Made by a program: the position numbers and the translations under genes. 64,000 nt of DNA from NCBI GenBank assembly GCA_030762175.1, contig CM060837.1, positions 5,759,501 through 5,823,500 on the forward strand, read 5' to 3'. Origin of the DNA: Metallyticus violacea. Lineage: Eukaryota > Arthropoda > Insecta > Mantodea > Metallyticidae. Below the pieces are notes generated by a model. The model did no database searches. It had not been told where the DNA came from and saw only the letters and a list, made by a program, of their open reading frames with translations. Shown in pieces: positions 1-11,654 of this stretch (positions are counted from its first letter, which is position 1; each line of letters opens with the position of its first letter).

Positions 1-288
1 ACGTAAATCAATCATGAATGTGTTTGATTATTTTTCTTGCAAAATGAGTTAGTATACAGTGAAAGAAACAGCTAAGGCTACTGAGAGCTCAGAAACTGTT
101 GTGTATGGAATAAAAAACGAATGAATGATAGCACCTCTGAGAACGCCATCAAAATAGAAGAAGAAGATTCTTTGCTGTTTGAAAAATGCCACCTACGATG
201 AATATCATTTTGGCGAGAGTAAATAGTGGTGATAACCTACCAAAATTTTCACCGTTTTCTACATGATTTTGGGATTAAAATATGAAAT

Positions 289-478
289 AATTCAACAACA
301 TTCTCGGTTTTCCAATACCATTTCAAAATTGCTTTCCTGTCACGTGGCAACGCTATCATAATGTATGAGAGCCTCATCTGTTAACAGAACATCATACTAC
401 ACATTACTGTTGTTTTTCCGTCCCACTTTGAAATATATTAAATAGCTATCTACTGTGAAAGCGTTTATACATTTTTTT
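289..478 (-). mobile_element. M1 mariner-like fragment (5' end only)
   Basis: About 190 bp matching the terminal and 5' untranslated part of the element at 13.9-14.8 kb: shared words include CAACAACATTCTCGGTTTT, ACAGAACATCATACTACACA and TTGAAATATATTAAATAG. It stops at a poly(T) run where the other copies have their terminal inverted repeat. The coding part is limited to a few N-terminal codons. Confidence 0.75.
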
Positions 479-813
479 TTGGCAAACTTGGGATTTAAGC
501 ATTTTAGTACATAAAAATAAAATATATTCCAGATTTTTTGTTTTGTTTTTTTTTTTTTTTTTTTGCATTTAAATATTCCAGCCCTAATTATCAGCGTCTG
601 TCTGAGATATCTCAGCAGTAAAACCTGGAATTAACCACTACTAAACCTTTTTTACTTTTTCTTATTTCAATGGAGAAATAATGGACCTACTAAATTTTTT
701 CACACACTTAAACCCATTTCTTAGAAAGTAATTTTTAAAACTCTAATAAAAATTTATTGATATTTCACAAAACTGTATTTATCACTAAGTGCATGTATGC
801 TAGTTGCCAGGAC

Positions 814-1093
814 GTCGCGGGTAGCCGAATTCGTCAAGGCGCGGACTCGTGAGCTGGAGATCTGGGGTTTGAATTCCGCCAAGACCGTCCTCCCTGACTG
901 AGATTTTTTCTAGGTTTTCCCCAGTCCTCATAAATGGCAAATACCAGGGAGGTACCCTTAAGTTAGGCCTGGAACGTTTCCTTCCTTAAAAAAAATCCTT
1001 TCCCAATATATCATTTCGTCTCATGTATTATCAGTGTCCATTGCCTGTGGTGCCTCAGTAGTAAAAACGGACGTTAAGCACCATTCAAAAAAA
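814..1093 (+). mobile_element. SINE S1, full length with 17-bp TSD
   Basis: tRNA-derived SINE. The head has an A-box-like GGTAGCCGAATTCGTCAAGG and a B-box-like GGGGTTTGAATTCC, then a body with the family words CCAGTCCTCATAAATGGCAA and GGTGCCTCAGTAGTAAAAAC. It is flanked by a perfect 17-bp direct repeat, ATGCTAGTTGCCAGGAC, at 797-813 and 1094-1110, the target duplication left by LINE-mediated insertion. The head resembles the tRNA-Ser/Leu class (GGCCGAGGTCGTTAAGGCG in better copies). Confidence 0.9.
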
Positions 1094-1110
1094 ATGCTAG
1101 TTGCCAGGAC

Positions 1111-2290
1111 ATCCTGAGCAATTTTCACGTAAGAATATAAATTATAAAAAGCTACTATAATATAGAGATAAAGCCAACTGCACTTACAAAACAATATTCC
1201 TCACAAAGTAATTAAACACGGTGAAGGTTGTTTTATGTTGGCGATAAACAGACGTCGGAAAGACTAAAGTAAAAGTTTTCTCTGCTTTTAGTATTTTAAT
1301 ATGCACTTTCTACGTTGGAAGCGTTGCGTAGCCAACTCTGTCTTCATTTCACGGAAAGGTGCGAACAACGGAGAAAGTTAACACGTTTTATCCATTTATT
1401 TTGCGCTATGTAGGAGACAGCAGGTTTAAAAAAAAGGGGGGGAGGAGAAGAAAAGCTTAAAAGCACGCTCCTTGGATTAAGAGGAAACAAAGAAGCTAAT
1501 ATTCCGGCTATTGCTGAGTGTTTTAGCCTAAAACACTGATTTATATTACACATTTGGGCCCTGCGACAAAGTAGCACTAGAAATGAGAACGTTCCTAAAC
1601 GCTCCCTTGTCCGCTCTCTCTTTAAACATGTGTCAAAACTTTATGGCATTAATTCTGTTTTAGCTTCTGAAACAATCCTGTTTAGCAGGTTTTTGACAAC
1701 AGTTATCTCAGTGGATGTAAAGGCATATTAATTATAAACTGCACATAGGGGCATTAATTTGCGTAAAACGCAAGTCTTGAAGCAAAATTTGTCAATGTGG
1801 TTGAAAATGTTGAAACGAACAATGCACATTAATAATTCTAAAGCATATTATTTTCTATCAATGATACTTTAAAGCCCCTTTTCACGTATATTTCACTTAA
1901 CTTGATACCCATAATTTCATGGGGGACTCATATCATGGGAGAGGCGGGGGTTCACGATTATTCTCTCTCAGAGCTCACAGTGACAGATATCAGGCAGAGA
2001 ACTAAGGTATTACTTGGGCGTGAAAGGCGATAATTTTGTTCAGTGAAATATTTTATCTACTTAAGAGTTCGCGAACAAGAGGACAGGGCGCTACCGCTAG
2101 ATAACAGAAGTCGACTGGCATTATACAGGATGAACCACCTAAATTACCACCGCAAATATTTCTGAAACGGAAGGTACTGTGGATGCGCTGTTTTTTTCCA
2201 AAATGAAATTCAGATAAGAGTTAATCAATGTAGCCAATACAACTCCTACAATTATTAGAAAGTGTACTTCAAGCATAAAGTTACATATTT
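1111..2290. other. Intron, nothing recognised
   Basis: AT-rich intronic DNA with short G-runs near 1436-1446. A 77-codon minus frame at 1344-1577 has no recognisable motif and is probably chance. Confidence 0.5.
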
Positions 2291-2296
2291 GAATGG

Positions 2297-2335
<39 letters not shown>
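2297..2335. repeat. (TA)n microsatellite
   Basis: About 19 uninterrupted TA units, 180 bp from the donor of Ddr exon D. Confidence 0.97.
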
Positions 2336-2337
<2 letters not shown>

Positions 2338-2513
2338 GTTTATTAACTACTAGCATTCTTGCATTTAGTCGGTTACTTATATTTCACAGTTTAATTGCGA
2401 GCGAATCTTTCCTTAACACGGATAAAATTTTGATTGAAATAAGTGGCTACATCTACTTTAAGACTAAAACGTCTAAACCAAAGAAAACACTTGTTACAAA
2501 CTGTATCACTTAC

Positions 2514-2673
2514 CGGTATAATCCGGACTGCTGGGATGTCGTTTGGCTGGACCGGTGTTATACATGTTGAGATGGTAAGGCTCGTGGTAGAGGGCACTCT
2601 TATCCACTTCCGCGGGATCCTCCATCGACACCTGACCATACACGTGACCATTAGCATTCACGTTCACTCTCAT
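2514..2673 (-). CDS. Ddr: Ddr exon D: cytoplasmic juxtamembrane
   Basis: Phase-0 exon of 53 full codons plus one base, following the transmembrane exon. It begins MRVNVNANGHVYGQ (the ATG is internal, not a start) and contains LYHEPYHLNMYNTGPAKRHP and then SSPDYTG. The five tyrosines (in VYGQ, LYHE, PYHL, MYNT and DYTG) fit a DDR juxtamembrane region, which carries adaptor-docking phosphotyrosines. Docking here is inferred, not shown. The acceptor is GGAACTTCAG and the donor is CCG/GTAAGT. The N-lobe of the kinase should start in a later exon left of position 1; I found no kinase motif in the remaining 2.5 kb. The assignment rests on phase continuity, clean splice sites and position more than on a strongly conserved motif. 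Confidence 0.85.
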
Positions 2674-3089
2674 CTGAAGTTCCTACACGCATGCGTGGAA
2701 AAGGAGGAACGGCGAGGGGTAGGGCAAAACAAAACAAACAGCAAAACGAAACAAAATTACTACAAAAATAAAAATGTCTCATTAAAAACATAAAAGAAAA
2801 AGGAAGGTTGACGAAAGTTGAGACGGTGGAACAGTGGAAGAAAACTGTATTATTTTATATAGCAAATATTGCCGTTAATAGGTTTAAAAACTTTTGAAAG
2901 GAACTGTACCAGGTGTTTTGGCCATCAGATAACGTTTGCTGCCTCATTCTCATTGTTGAGTTCACGTGTAACTGAAAGCTTAACCATGGGATGGAAAATA
3001 ACAAAAACAATGTTACTATGATAGCGTTCCTTAGCGGTGGAAACAACCAAAATCACCAAGCGAGATTTTCCAGAACTTTAAACAGGTTG

Positions 3090-3610
3090 AAATAACAGAA
3101 TGTTTGTGCAGCATACCACCCAACGATTTACTGTGCCGTTACAGATTCGGACACCTGGCACGCGATTGGCAGAATCAATTTCAGATGACCTCTGAGATGA
3201 AGAGATCCATGTACAGAGTGTTTGGACTGAGGGCTGATGCAATATTCTTTTCAGTTACGAAATATTCAACATTGAAGGGGAAAACCCTTCAAAATGATAA
3301 GAGCATACGCCTCGACTTCACCAGAAGCATGTGAGAGGATCTCAAAGGTCCTCCATAATGCTTTGGCGGCAGAGAAGCTATGATGAGATCATCAAGCTTC
3401 ATCTGTACCAAAACGGATTGAACGATCGCCAAAGTGCACAAAATTGCTCTCCTGGAACTTGTAGTGCAAAACCTGAGTTTTATTCAAGAACAGGCAATGT
3501 AGTCTTCAGCAAGATAACAGCTCCCAACCAAAGAGCAAAATCCACTCAGTTTTGCAACGGTCAAAGAGACTTGAATCATATTATGTGAGGGGGAAAAAGT
3601 GGCATACTTT
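3090..3610 (+). pseudogene. Tc1-like transposase remnant
   Basis: Two open segments (3104-3334 and 3331-3588) together resemble the middle of a Tc1 transposase: SSIMLWRQRSYDEIIKLHLY corresponds to the SVMLWG...GIGKLH block, and NVVFSKITAPNQRAKSTQF to the VVFQQDNAPCHKAKSIQ block. The Q-Q-D of the second catalytic aspartate has become S-K-I, so the copy is dead. Neither the N-terminal HTH nor the third acidic residue is visible. Assignment by pattern only. Confidence 0.5.
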
Positions 3611-4165
3611 TTAGCATCTATTGGTGGTAAATGTATGAAATACATGAGAAAACAACATAGCAAAACAAGATTAAGAACATTAAAATATGTTGTAGATACT
3701 TAGCTAAAACCTTGTACAGTATTTATGACAAGACTAGGCATAACAATGTAAAATAATAAAAGAGGAAAACAATTAAACAATCGGGAATTATAACATAATA
3801 ATTTAAGAATCTTTACAAAACAAAAAAGACAGGTAAAATTTCATTTAAATAAATATCTACCAATTGTGATTTGAATTTGCTTCTAAATACTACACATATA
3901 ATGAGAAAACACGTTTACTGCAGTAAAATAAATGATTAAACTAGAATCACCGCCATGTAATCGAATGAAAACTATTGAATTATTCGACTGTCACAAACTA
4001 CCGTTTTATTCTGTTGTTTTCGTAAACACTGGATGTGTCATTCGTTTCCAACCATATTTGCTTCCACTTAGAACAGATTACGAGATACATTCCAGTTATA
4101 ACACCTCCAATTTTTTTTCTCAAGACTGGAAACATACAGAAACATGTGGTTTATTATTTTTTTTA
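3611..4165. other. Intron, nothing recognised
   Basis: AT-rich, no repeat family or motif recognised. An 87-codon plus frame at 3932-4195 runs into the neighbouring SINE and shows no domain. Confidence 0.5.
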
Positions 4166-4168
4166 ATT

Positions 4169-4430
4169 GTGTTTAACGCTCGTTTCTACTACTGAGGCAC
4201 CACAGGCAGTGGACACTGATGATACATAAGATGAAATGTTACATTGGGAAAGGATTTTTTTTTAAAAGAAGGAAACGATCCAGGCCTAAGAAGGCATTTG
4301 CCATTTATGAGGACTGAGGAAAATCTGGAAAAAAATATCACTCAGGGAGGACGGTCCTGGTGGGATTCGAACCCCAGACCTCCCACTCACAATTCCGCGC
4401 CTTAACGACCTCGGCCACCCATGGCGGTTC
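4169..4430 (-). mobile_element. SINE S1 copy
   Basis: Reverse-oriented S1: TACTGAGGCACCACAGGCAG at the 3' end, CCAGGCCTAAG and ATTTGCCATTTATGAGGACT in the body, B-box complement GGATTCGAACCCCA, and A-box region TTAACGACCTCGGCCACC. GGTTTATT occurs just outside both ends and may be the target duplication. Confidence 0.88.
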
Positions 4431-4539
4431 GGTTTATTTTAAAATACGCGGGCACTTGTCAGTGTTTGACAGAAATGGCAGCACTGTATGGCACACAGAA
4501 CTCGAGCAACAGCGGCGAGATTGAGGACTGTTTTTGATA

Positions 4540-5185
4540 CTTCCAAATGGTGACGTTTTCATTACAAAAACAGCGTGTATTCATTCGTTTTTTTTTTTCC
4601 ATTTTTGCATGGTTTGACACAGATTAAAATTCATCGTTAGTTGAGTGAAACATGTGGTGATGGTGTCTAATGTGCGACAGTTCAAGGAAGGCAGATCATC
4701 GTTTGACAACAAACCAAGGCAATTTTGGCCTCGCACAAGCCGGTCTGATGACATGATCGAGCGAGTGGAGAAACTTGTTTTGGAGAATCGCCTCCAAAGT
4801 TAACATTTCCGTGGGATTTGTGCACACAATCCTGTGCATAAAGACCTGAAAATGCGAAAATTGTCCTCCAGGTGGGTGTCACAAATGCTGACGAACGACA
4901 ACAAGGCTACGCGGTGACATGTTGCCAGGCAATGTTGACGCTTATGACGGCATGAATGGGACGTTCTTTTCATCGATTGTGACCATGGATGAGACATGGA
5001 TGCCGTTTTTCAATCCTGAAACGAAGCGCCAGTTTGCTCCGCAATTGCATCAGCGATTTTCCAGTGGTCAAAACAAATTCCTACAGAAGCGTTCGCAGCG
5101 GTCATGGAACTATGGTGTCGAGGTTGTGAGAAATATGTACGGCTGCAGGGAGATTACTCCAGAAGTGAAACAAGTTCCATAGTTT
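4540..5185 (+). pseudogene. mariner transposase remnant, internally deleted
   Basis: A degraded mariner. FKEGRSSFDNKPRQFWP precedes SDDMIERVEKLVLENR (linker after the HTH), then RKLSSRWVSQMLTNDNKATR (the conserved RWVP..L block) and VTMDETWMPFFNPETKRQ (first catalytic D). The sequence then jumps to a C-terminal AAVMELWCRGCEKYVRLQGD, so the part carrying the second and third catalytic residues is missing. Several frameshifts and stops are present. It lies directly beside the S1 SINE at 4.2-4.4 kb. Confidence 0.8.
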
Positions 5186-8095
5186 TCGTCAGATTAGTTG
5201 GTGGGAAAAATAAATAAATAAAATAAAAAATAAAAAAATTGGAGGTTTTATAACTTGAATGCATCTTGTAGTGTGTGCTCTGTGGGTTCTATAGAATGTT
5301 AAATCGAAACAGTGCTTTCTTTTATGTGGTCGTGAAAATATGACTGCATTTTTTAACCAGCTGCGCATGTACTGCCTGCAATAATGGGAGGGAGATCACA
5401 TGCCACTCTAAATAGAAGCAATGCGATTTTCAATTATATAAACTAATAACGTTTATGATAATTTATCATTCCTCCAAGCAACTAGACTATCATGCTTGCA
5501 CTTTTATAGCCTGCAAGCTACTGCCACAGTGTTTTAAAATGACTTTTCAAATATTTAATGATGTTCGGTCAACTCTACTCTAGGAGGCCCATGTCGTGTA
5601 GGGGTGACATAGTCTGATATCATCATCATCATCGTCGTCGTCGTCATCAAAATTTAGCACTATCTGTTTTCTTGTTGAATTAGTTATGAATTTATTTATG
5701 TAACTATGTAATATCACCCAGAGAGCAAAGCTGTACAAGTTGGAAGGATAATTATATATTACTGAACAAAACTCGGCAATTTTTACAAAATTGCGGTATG
5801 GGAAATATATAAATTACCATATCTATTTTCAGTTAAAATAAAAACGTCATCATCGATTTAAAAGGTTTAGGCCTAAGGTCTGTTCATGACGAGCCATGTG
5901 AGCCAACAAAAAATGAAAAACAAGGTGTAAAATTCTAATTTATAGTAAATTTTAGAAGTAAAAAATGAAACAGTAAAACTAGGGCTTTGACAAAAATGTT
6001 GTTTCGTAAATATCTTAAGGATAGGAAACATCGCAAATGTATACATTTATGCGAAATTTATTTATGAATTGTTAATACAAATGCTCAAGTACTCTTAGAT
6101 TTGCGTAACATACTGCTGAATGATTATTTATTTATGACATATAAAATAATAATATTGCTATAAATGAAAATAGCAGCATTAAATTGTATGATACTTGCAA
6201 ATGGTAAAGAAATACATACAGATTGACGAAATATTTAATCGTTGTAATAATGAAACCCAATTTTTTTCAAAGTAATGATCCTCATAGTTGGTATTAATTA
6301 AACAATGAAATTGCGTTATGTTCGCAAGTGAATTACATACATTAGTTAGAAAATGATGTCAAGAGTGAGCTAATTCTTGAAATTTCTTTATGATATTTTA
6401 AAAGCGACATATATTGAATCATGGTAAGTGAAGCTTGGCTAATTCATGCAACTTGAAAGTATTATGTCATTATAAACAATTAAGTACATCATGTTTGATT
6501 GTTAAAAATAATTCTTGACTTATTATTCCTTGCGATAGGATTATCAATAAAGTACAATATATCCTAGTTCAGAATCTGGTTATTTGCTCTCAGATATCAA
6601 TATACCAATTATTTAATTTGTTTCATAATAAGAGTTAGAAAGTTAGATTTGTACCACGGCATATGTAGATCATATTTGTTAATATACATGTTTGTATAAA
6701 ACTATATCTAACAAATAATATGAAAACATTCCTTCACTATCGTTTACCAACTTCGATATGCCCATCACTACGGGCAATATACTTCTTAAAGCTACATGTA
6801 ATATTAAGAAATGTGCAAACTTTAACTTCATGAATATTTTATGTTCTAAGAATTTAAGCAGCATGCAGAAAGTATTAAACTATTTATAGCACATTATGAG
6901 AGATTACTCTGTTAGTCATCATGTACAATGAAAAAATCAAAACTAATTTAACCGTGGCATCTCCTAAAATACGCAGAAAATTATAGATAGTGATAAAAGC
7001 TGGTAAAGATAACGGGTTACAGTGAGAGCAATACAAATTGAAAACTGCCAGATTGCGAAGTGACCCGTCGAGTTTTCTTATTATTATTATTATTTATATT
7101 TTAAAAGTGAAACATTTAGGCAAACAGTTTAATTTCTCGAATTTTAGAATTGAATTGAGCATCTTAATATTATCGGGATTTTCAACATACGAGTAGCTGT
7201 TGTAATATTTCCTATATTTTAACAATAACTAATAATATAAATAACGTAAGTTTTTTTCATTTTAGATTAGGAAAAAACCCAATAAGCTAGGATCAAACCT
7301 CTCTAAACATTGCAGTATTATGCATATAAACAAAACCGTACATTTCATGGGGTTCTTCGTGATTAGAAAAGGAACTAACCAGTCACAGCATGGCAAAATG
7401 TGTTCAAATGATCGTGTAATTGTTTGATCAATTACATTTACTACTGACTTTTCAATACACAATAGCATTCAACATATATTAAACAAGTATACATTTAATT
7501 TTTATATCTTTAAACGAATTACCAAATACAAAACTTACTTATTCTGTTAAAAGTAATCTCTAAAGCTTTAACAATAATTCATTTCTCGCATAAAATGCCG
7601 CCATTTTGCTTCTTAACAGTCGTACCAACTTCAAATGCTCTAGGTTAATAAAACAAAACACGCTCTATGTTACTGATGTATGATTCGATTCTGAAAAGAG
7701 AACAGAATGAAAATAGGTCCCCTCGTGTCAAAAAACGTTGTGTTATGTGCTTATCTTAACGTATGCACCAATTGAGGGGCTATCACGTGTAATTAATATT
7801 TATGAAAAAGGCAATTTTAAAAACGTGAACACGAAAGGGGCGTTAACGCAGCTTACAGATGCAGAAGGACAAAAAATTAGAGTCTCTGCTGTCATTAAGT
7901 AGCTGGTATTCTGTGACGATATATAATTAGAAGGGAAACTAGTAAAAATATTTAAATGTTACATTTAATTGTCCATTCTTTAACCGCTTTACATTAGAGT
8001 AATTCAGAGAAACAGGCAAAGGAAATTTAAAAGCTATATGGAATATTACTATTAACGATATCTGAAGGAAGGGAAAATGGGGTAGAAGAAAACTG
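5186..8095. other. AT-rich intron, nothing recognised
   Basis: Nearly 3 kb of AT-rich sequence without a family I recognise. It contains only a short (CAT)n/(CGT)n run (5617-5648), a small (ATT)n run near 7078-7096 and chance open frames under 70 codons. Confidence 0.55.
5617..5648. repeat. (CAT)n/(CGT)n microsatellite
   Basis: Trinucleotide run ATCATCATCATCATCGTCGT that continues CGTCGTCATC; a CAT block changes to CGT and back. Confidence 0.9.
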
Positions 8096-9120
8096 AAAAG
8101 TACTATTTAAAATAAAGGAAAGTAACACAAGCATCTACCAGCTGAAGATAAGAAGCTTAGATGTGAGGTGAGAACAACAGAAAGGAGGAGGAAAAAGAAA
8201 TGAAGGCAATAAAGCGTAATAAATATTAAGGAGGAAACAGGAGGAACGAAATAAAAGCATATAAGAAACAAAAAGAGAAAAACAATATGGCAAAAGTAGG
8301 CAATAGGTGGAGAAAGAGGAAAATTAATAGAAAAAGAGAAGAAGAAAAAAGAAACAGAGAAGTGAAGATTTGAGAAAGGGAGAGAAATGAAACCTAGGAA
8401 CAAAAAATGTAAGACGGGAGGAAAGAGAGAAGAACAAAATAATAAGTAGTATAAGAGCGGAATGAAAAGAGAGAAAAAAAGAAGAAAATAAAAAAGAAGA
8501 AAAAAAAAACAACGCGCAAAACAAACGAAAACGATTAAACAAAAAAGAGTAATAGAATTATTAGGAACTATAGAAGGGAACAAAATGGAGAGAAAACGAG
8601 GAGAAAAAAGAGAAGGAGAAAATATATGGAACAAATATTAAAGGCAAAACGAGAAAGAAATGTTGTATAGAAAAGGGGGAATAAAAACTGAATTGCTAAA
8701 GCATAGCAGAAGAGAAAAGGAGTAAAAGGGCACAAATGTACAGAGAACGGAAAAGAAGAGAATGAAGAAAAGGAGAAAATAGACGTAAGAGAGCAAAAGA
8801 AGAAAAAAGGATAGAAAATAATAGGAGAAAAAGTAGATAAGAAAATATTTATGTACAAACAAACGCGAAATGCAGGCGGAAGCGAAAAGAAGACCGGAAA
8901 GGTACATTCATGCAGAAGGAGCTGAGGAGAAGAAAAAGGAATAAAATGAAAAATAAGAGAAACCATCAAAGAAATGATGAAAAAAAGAGTAAAATAGATG
9001 AGGTATATGTAAATGTAAGAAAGGAAAATGGAGGAACAGAAAAAAGTAAAGGACACAAGATAAAGGAGAAGAGAGGAATGAAAAACAAAAGGAAGAGAAG
9101 GCGAGAGAAGGAAATAGCCC
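8096..9120 (+). repeat. 1-kb purine-rich (A/G) tract
   Basis: Around 1 kb where the + strand is overwhelmingly A and G in irregular GAAA/GGAG/AAGAA patterns, so the Ddr sense strand is C/U-rich. The long minus-strand frames here (8107-8634, 8568-9122) translate to Phe/Leu/Ser-rich pseudo-hydrophobic protein and are compositional artefacts. Confidence 0.9.
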
Positions 9121-9129
9121 ATTAGTAAA

Positions 9130-9865
9130 GCACCATCTTTCTTTTTATCTGCAAATCCCCTCTGTTTAGAGGAACATTAATAATCTGCATAGCACATCTA
9201 ATTTCATTTCCACTTTTGCTATTAAACATCTCAAACTGCGAGGAAAATTTAAAAGATGTTATCAAATTAATTAATAATAGTCTGCAGCAGTGTTTTGTGT
9301 TATCTTCAACGAACGTAACAATCAATATTTTCTCAGAAAACGGCATCAAAGAGCATCTGTGTTAATTTCCGATTCAGAGGCTTAGCCGGGGAATGGCATT
9401 ATGTTGATAAAAAGAATGAAAGAGAACTCGGCAGTAATATCCCTTTATGAACGAACAATAAGCTTCAAACTTTGCTCTGTTTTTAACCAAAGAGGTTTTC
9501 CATTCCCTCGTCTGCCTGCCAAAACCCCTTGGCTTTTAAGGGCGCTCCGTGTAACCTACTTCCCAGATAAACTGTTACTGCTGCGAAAATTCTCTTCTGC
9601 CACTAATAACCGCCAGCCTGTATTCTATACCTTCTTTTATGGACTCTCGCGTCTTTTAAATGTTCGAATCGCGATAAATCTTTCCAGAAAAAGTACTTAC
9701 AGAACGAATTGTACATTGAAATAAATGGAGTGAAAAAATGCAGAAATAATAGCCTTCCGTAATAAAGATCGTCCACAGATGTAGCTCTAACGCATTTGAT
9801 TTGAGTATATAACAAGGCTACGTTTAATTCCTTTTTTGCATAAGATATTCAGCATAATCAGCTGT
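9130..9865. other. Intron, nothing recognised
   Basis: A 107-codon plus frame (9401-9724) has no motif, no repeat in the window and no splice support. Treated as chance. Confidence 0.45.
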
Positions 9866-9869
9866 TACA

Positions 9870-10770
9870 CTAGGTGTGAAAAAACAAGGTGAGGAAATTG
9901 TAGACTAGGAAGGCAATACCATCCTCCCAATAAGATTTGTGGGATTCTCTCCAATTCTTCAGTGAGTGCATTTGTGAGCTCTCCCAGGTTCTGCGACACA
10001 CCAGGACAAGTTTTACCAGCTTATTCCACAGATGTTCCATCGAATTGCGGTCAGGACTGCATGCAGGCCAGTCCATCACACGAATTTGGTATTCTTGCAG
10101 GACATCTTTAGTATTCTGTGCTGTATTTGATGTAGAATTAGAAGAAAATTAGATTTCAAAGGTTACGACATTTTGAAGGATAAGGCCATTCAGCATTCAT
10201 GCGCGGTGGTACAACAACAAGCTCTGTCCGAGACTCGATAGTAATGCCAGCCCAAACCTTAATCGAACAGCCTCCAAATCCGTCATGTTCATAATTGTTG
10301 CTGGAGCAAGAGGTTCACCAGGATGTGTACAACTTGTCAAACGAAATCTGGACTCGTCTGTGAAGACAACAGTTGAGATGATTCTGAGCAAAACTCAGCC
10401 GGTCCCATGTGCTGACGTGTCAAACATGGGATATGAAAGAGGACTCTAGATCTGAATCCTGCATTTCTCAGTCTGTTTCTTACAGTTTGACCAGAAATCA
10501 CCACTCCAGTTCTTGTTCCTAAATCATTTTATAGAACTCTCTGACTGCAGAAAGCTGATAGGACACGACATCTATCCTTTACATCCATATCTTGTATTCA
10601 CCTTTCTCTATGCATCGCCTCCAAACCCTGTGGTTGATGACAGAGAGGCTGATATGAAGAATCCTGAAGACAAAGCGAACGGAATCGCCATCTTTAACCA
10701 ATGCAACTGCCTGGGTGAATGGTTTCATTCAGATGTCTTGTATTAGCCTTAGAGAACACAAATAACAATT
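9870..10770 (-). pseudogene. Tc1 transposase remnant
   Basis: Reading the minus strand from about 10770: an HTH-like ALVKDGDSVRFVFRILHISL followed by VINHRVWRR; then SGQTVRNRLRNAGFRSRV; LFHIPCLTRQHMGPAE; VVFTDESRFRLTS (first catalytic D); and near 10080 DWPACSPDRNSMEHLWNKL, the Tc1 (DW.A.SPDLNPIEHLWD) block carrying the last catalytic residue. All parts of a Tc1 transposase are present in order, but stops and frameshifts interrupt it in several places. Length fits a roughly full element. Terminal repeats were not resolved. Confidence 0.85.
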
Positions 10771-10789
10771 TCCTACCCCAAATTGCTGT

Positions 10790-11650
10790 TTAAATCTGTT
10801 TTCAAAAAAATAAGTCAAAGAGAACTAACTTTGGTTTCACAGTTCTTGAAAATTCACTAATTTTTTCAGAGAAAAACTAACAAATTCTAGAAGATCTTTA
10901 TTCTAGTTTTACACAATACTTCAAAATATAACATGTGACGCAAAAATTACATTGTATCAATATTAATGTTAAGGCTTTGATTTAAACATCTGTCGCTCTA
11001 ATTTTACAACAATTAATTAATTTTACAACATTTGTCCGTTATTTTGCATTATCCTACTATATTCAGGTCACGTTTTCGTCAATAATCAAGACATTACTGT
11101 AACTATCTGCAGTACTTAAGGGAATGTGTTAAAAAATTGTTGCTATGTTTGCTTAATTATTGGCTTACATTAACAAAATTAATTGGTGGGTAAATTTACA
11201 CGTTTCTTTGGTTCAAATCTGAGGTTTTTGTAACTACGGTTAACCATTGCTATAAAATATACTGCACAAAGAAAGTACAATTACACCCACTATATAAATT
11301 AACCGGCAAGTAGTAATTCAGTTTTATCAAATCGACATGATATAGGAAACAATAAACATTTGAGCATCTGCATTAACTTTCTTTTCTTTGAGAAAAAAAC
11401 AACTGAACTGTGGGGAGGGAAAAAAAATGAAAGACGAACAGCAGCAACAAATCTAATCTCCTCCGTCGAAGCAGACTCAACTAACGAGGCAAGATACTCT
11501 ACCCTTTCCACTATCGTGACAAAAATCACAACAAAAACGCCCTTGCAGAAAACACCTTGCTACTCTTGTTGCCAAATTGCCTTTAAGAATTAGCGCGCAG
11601 ACACACTCGCAAACAAAGAGAAGAAAAAATTTGTACAGTGAACTTAACGC
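10790..11650. other. Intron, nothing recognised
   Basis: AT-rich; overlapping 70-80 codon frames on both strands near 11300-11590 show no motif. Confidence 0.5.
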
Positions 11651-11654
11651 TCAT

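Noticed and set aside
1..2513. Kinase-domain exon of Ddr downstream of exon D
   Set aside because: Looked for glycine-loop and HRDL/DFG-type motifs on the minus strand and found none; it must lie beyond the left edge.
8107..9122. Long minus-strand frames of 175-184 codons that look like multi-pass membrane proteins
   Set aside because: They are a direct result of the purine-rich + strand (C/T-rich minus strand giving Phe, Leu, Ser). No conserved motif, and the frames overlap one another. The same applies to 31642-32039.
9401..9724. 107-codon plus frame
   Set aside because: No recognisable domain, not repeated in the window, no splice sites in phase with the Ddr gene, and on the wrong strand.
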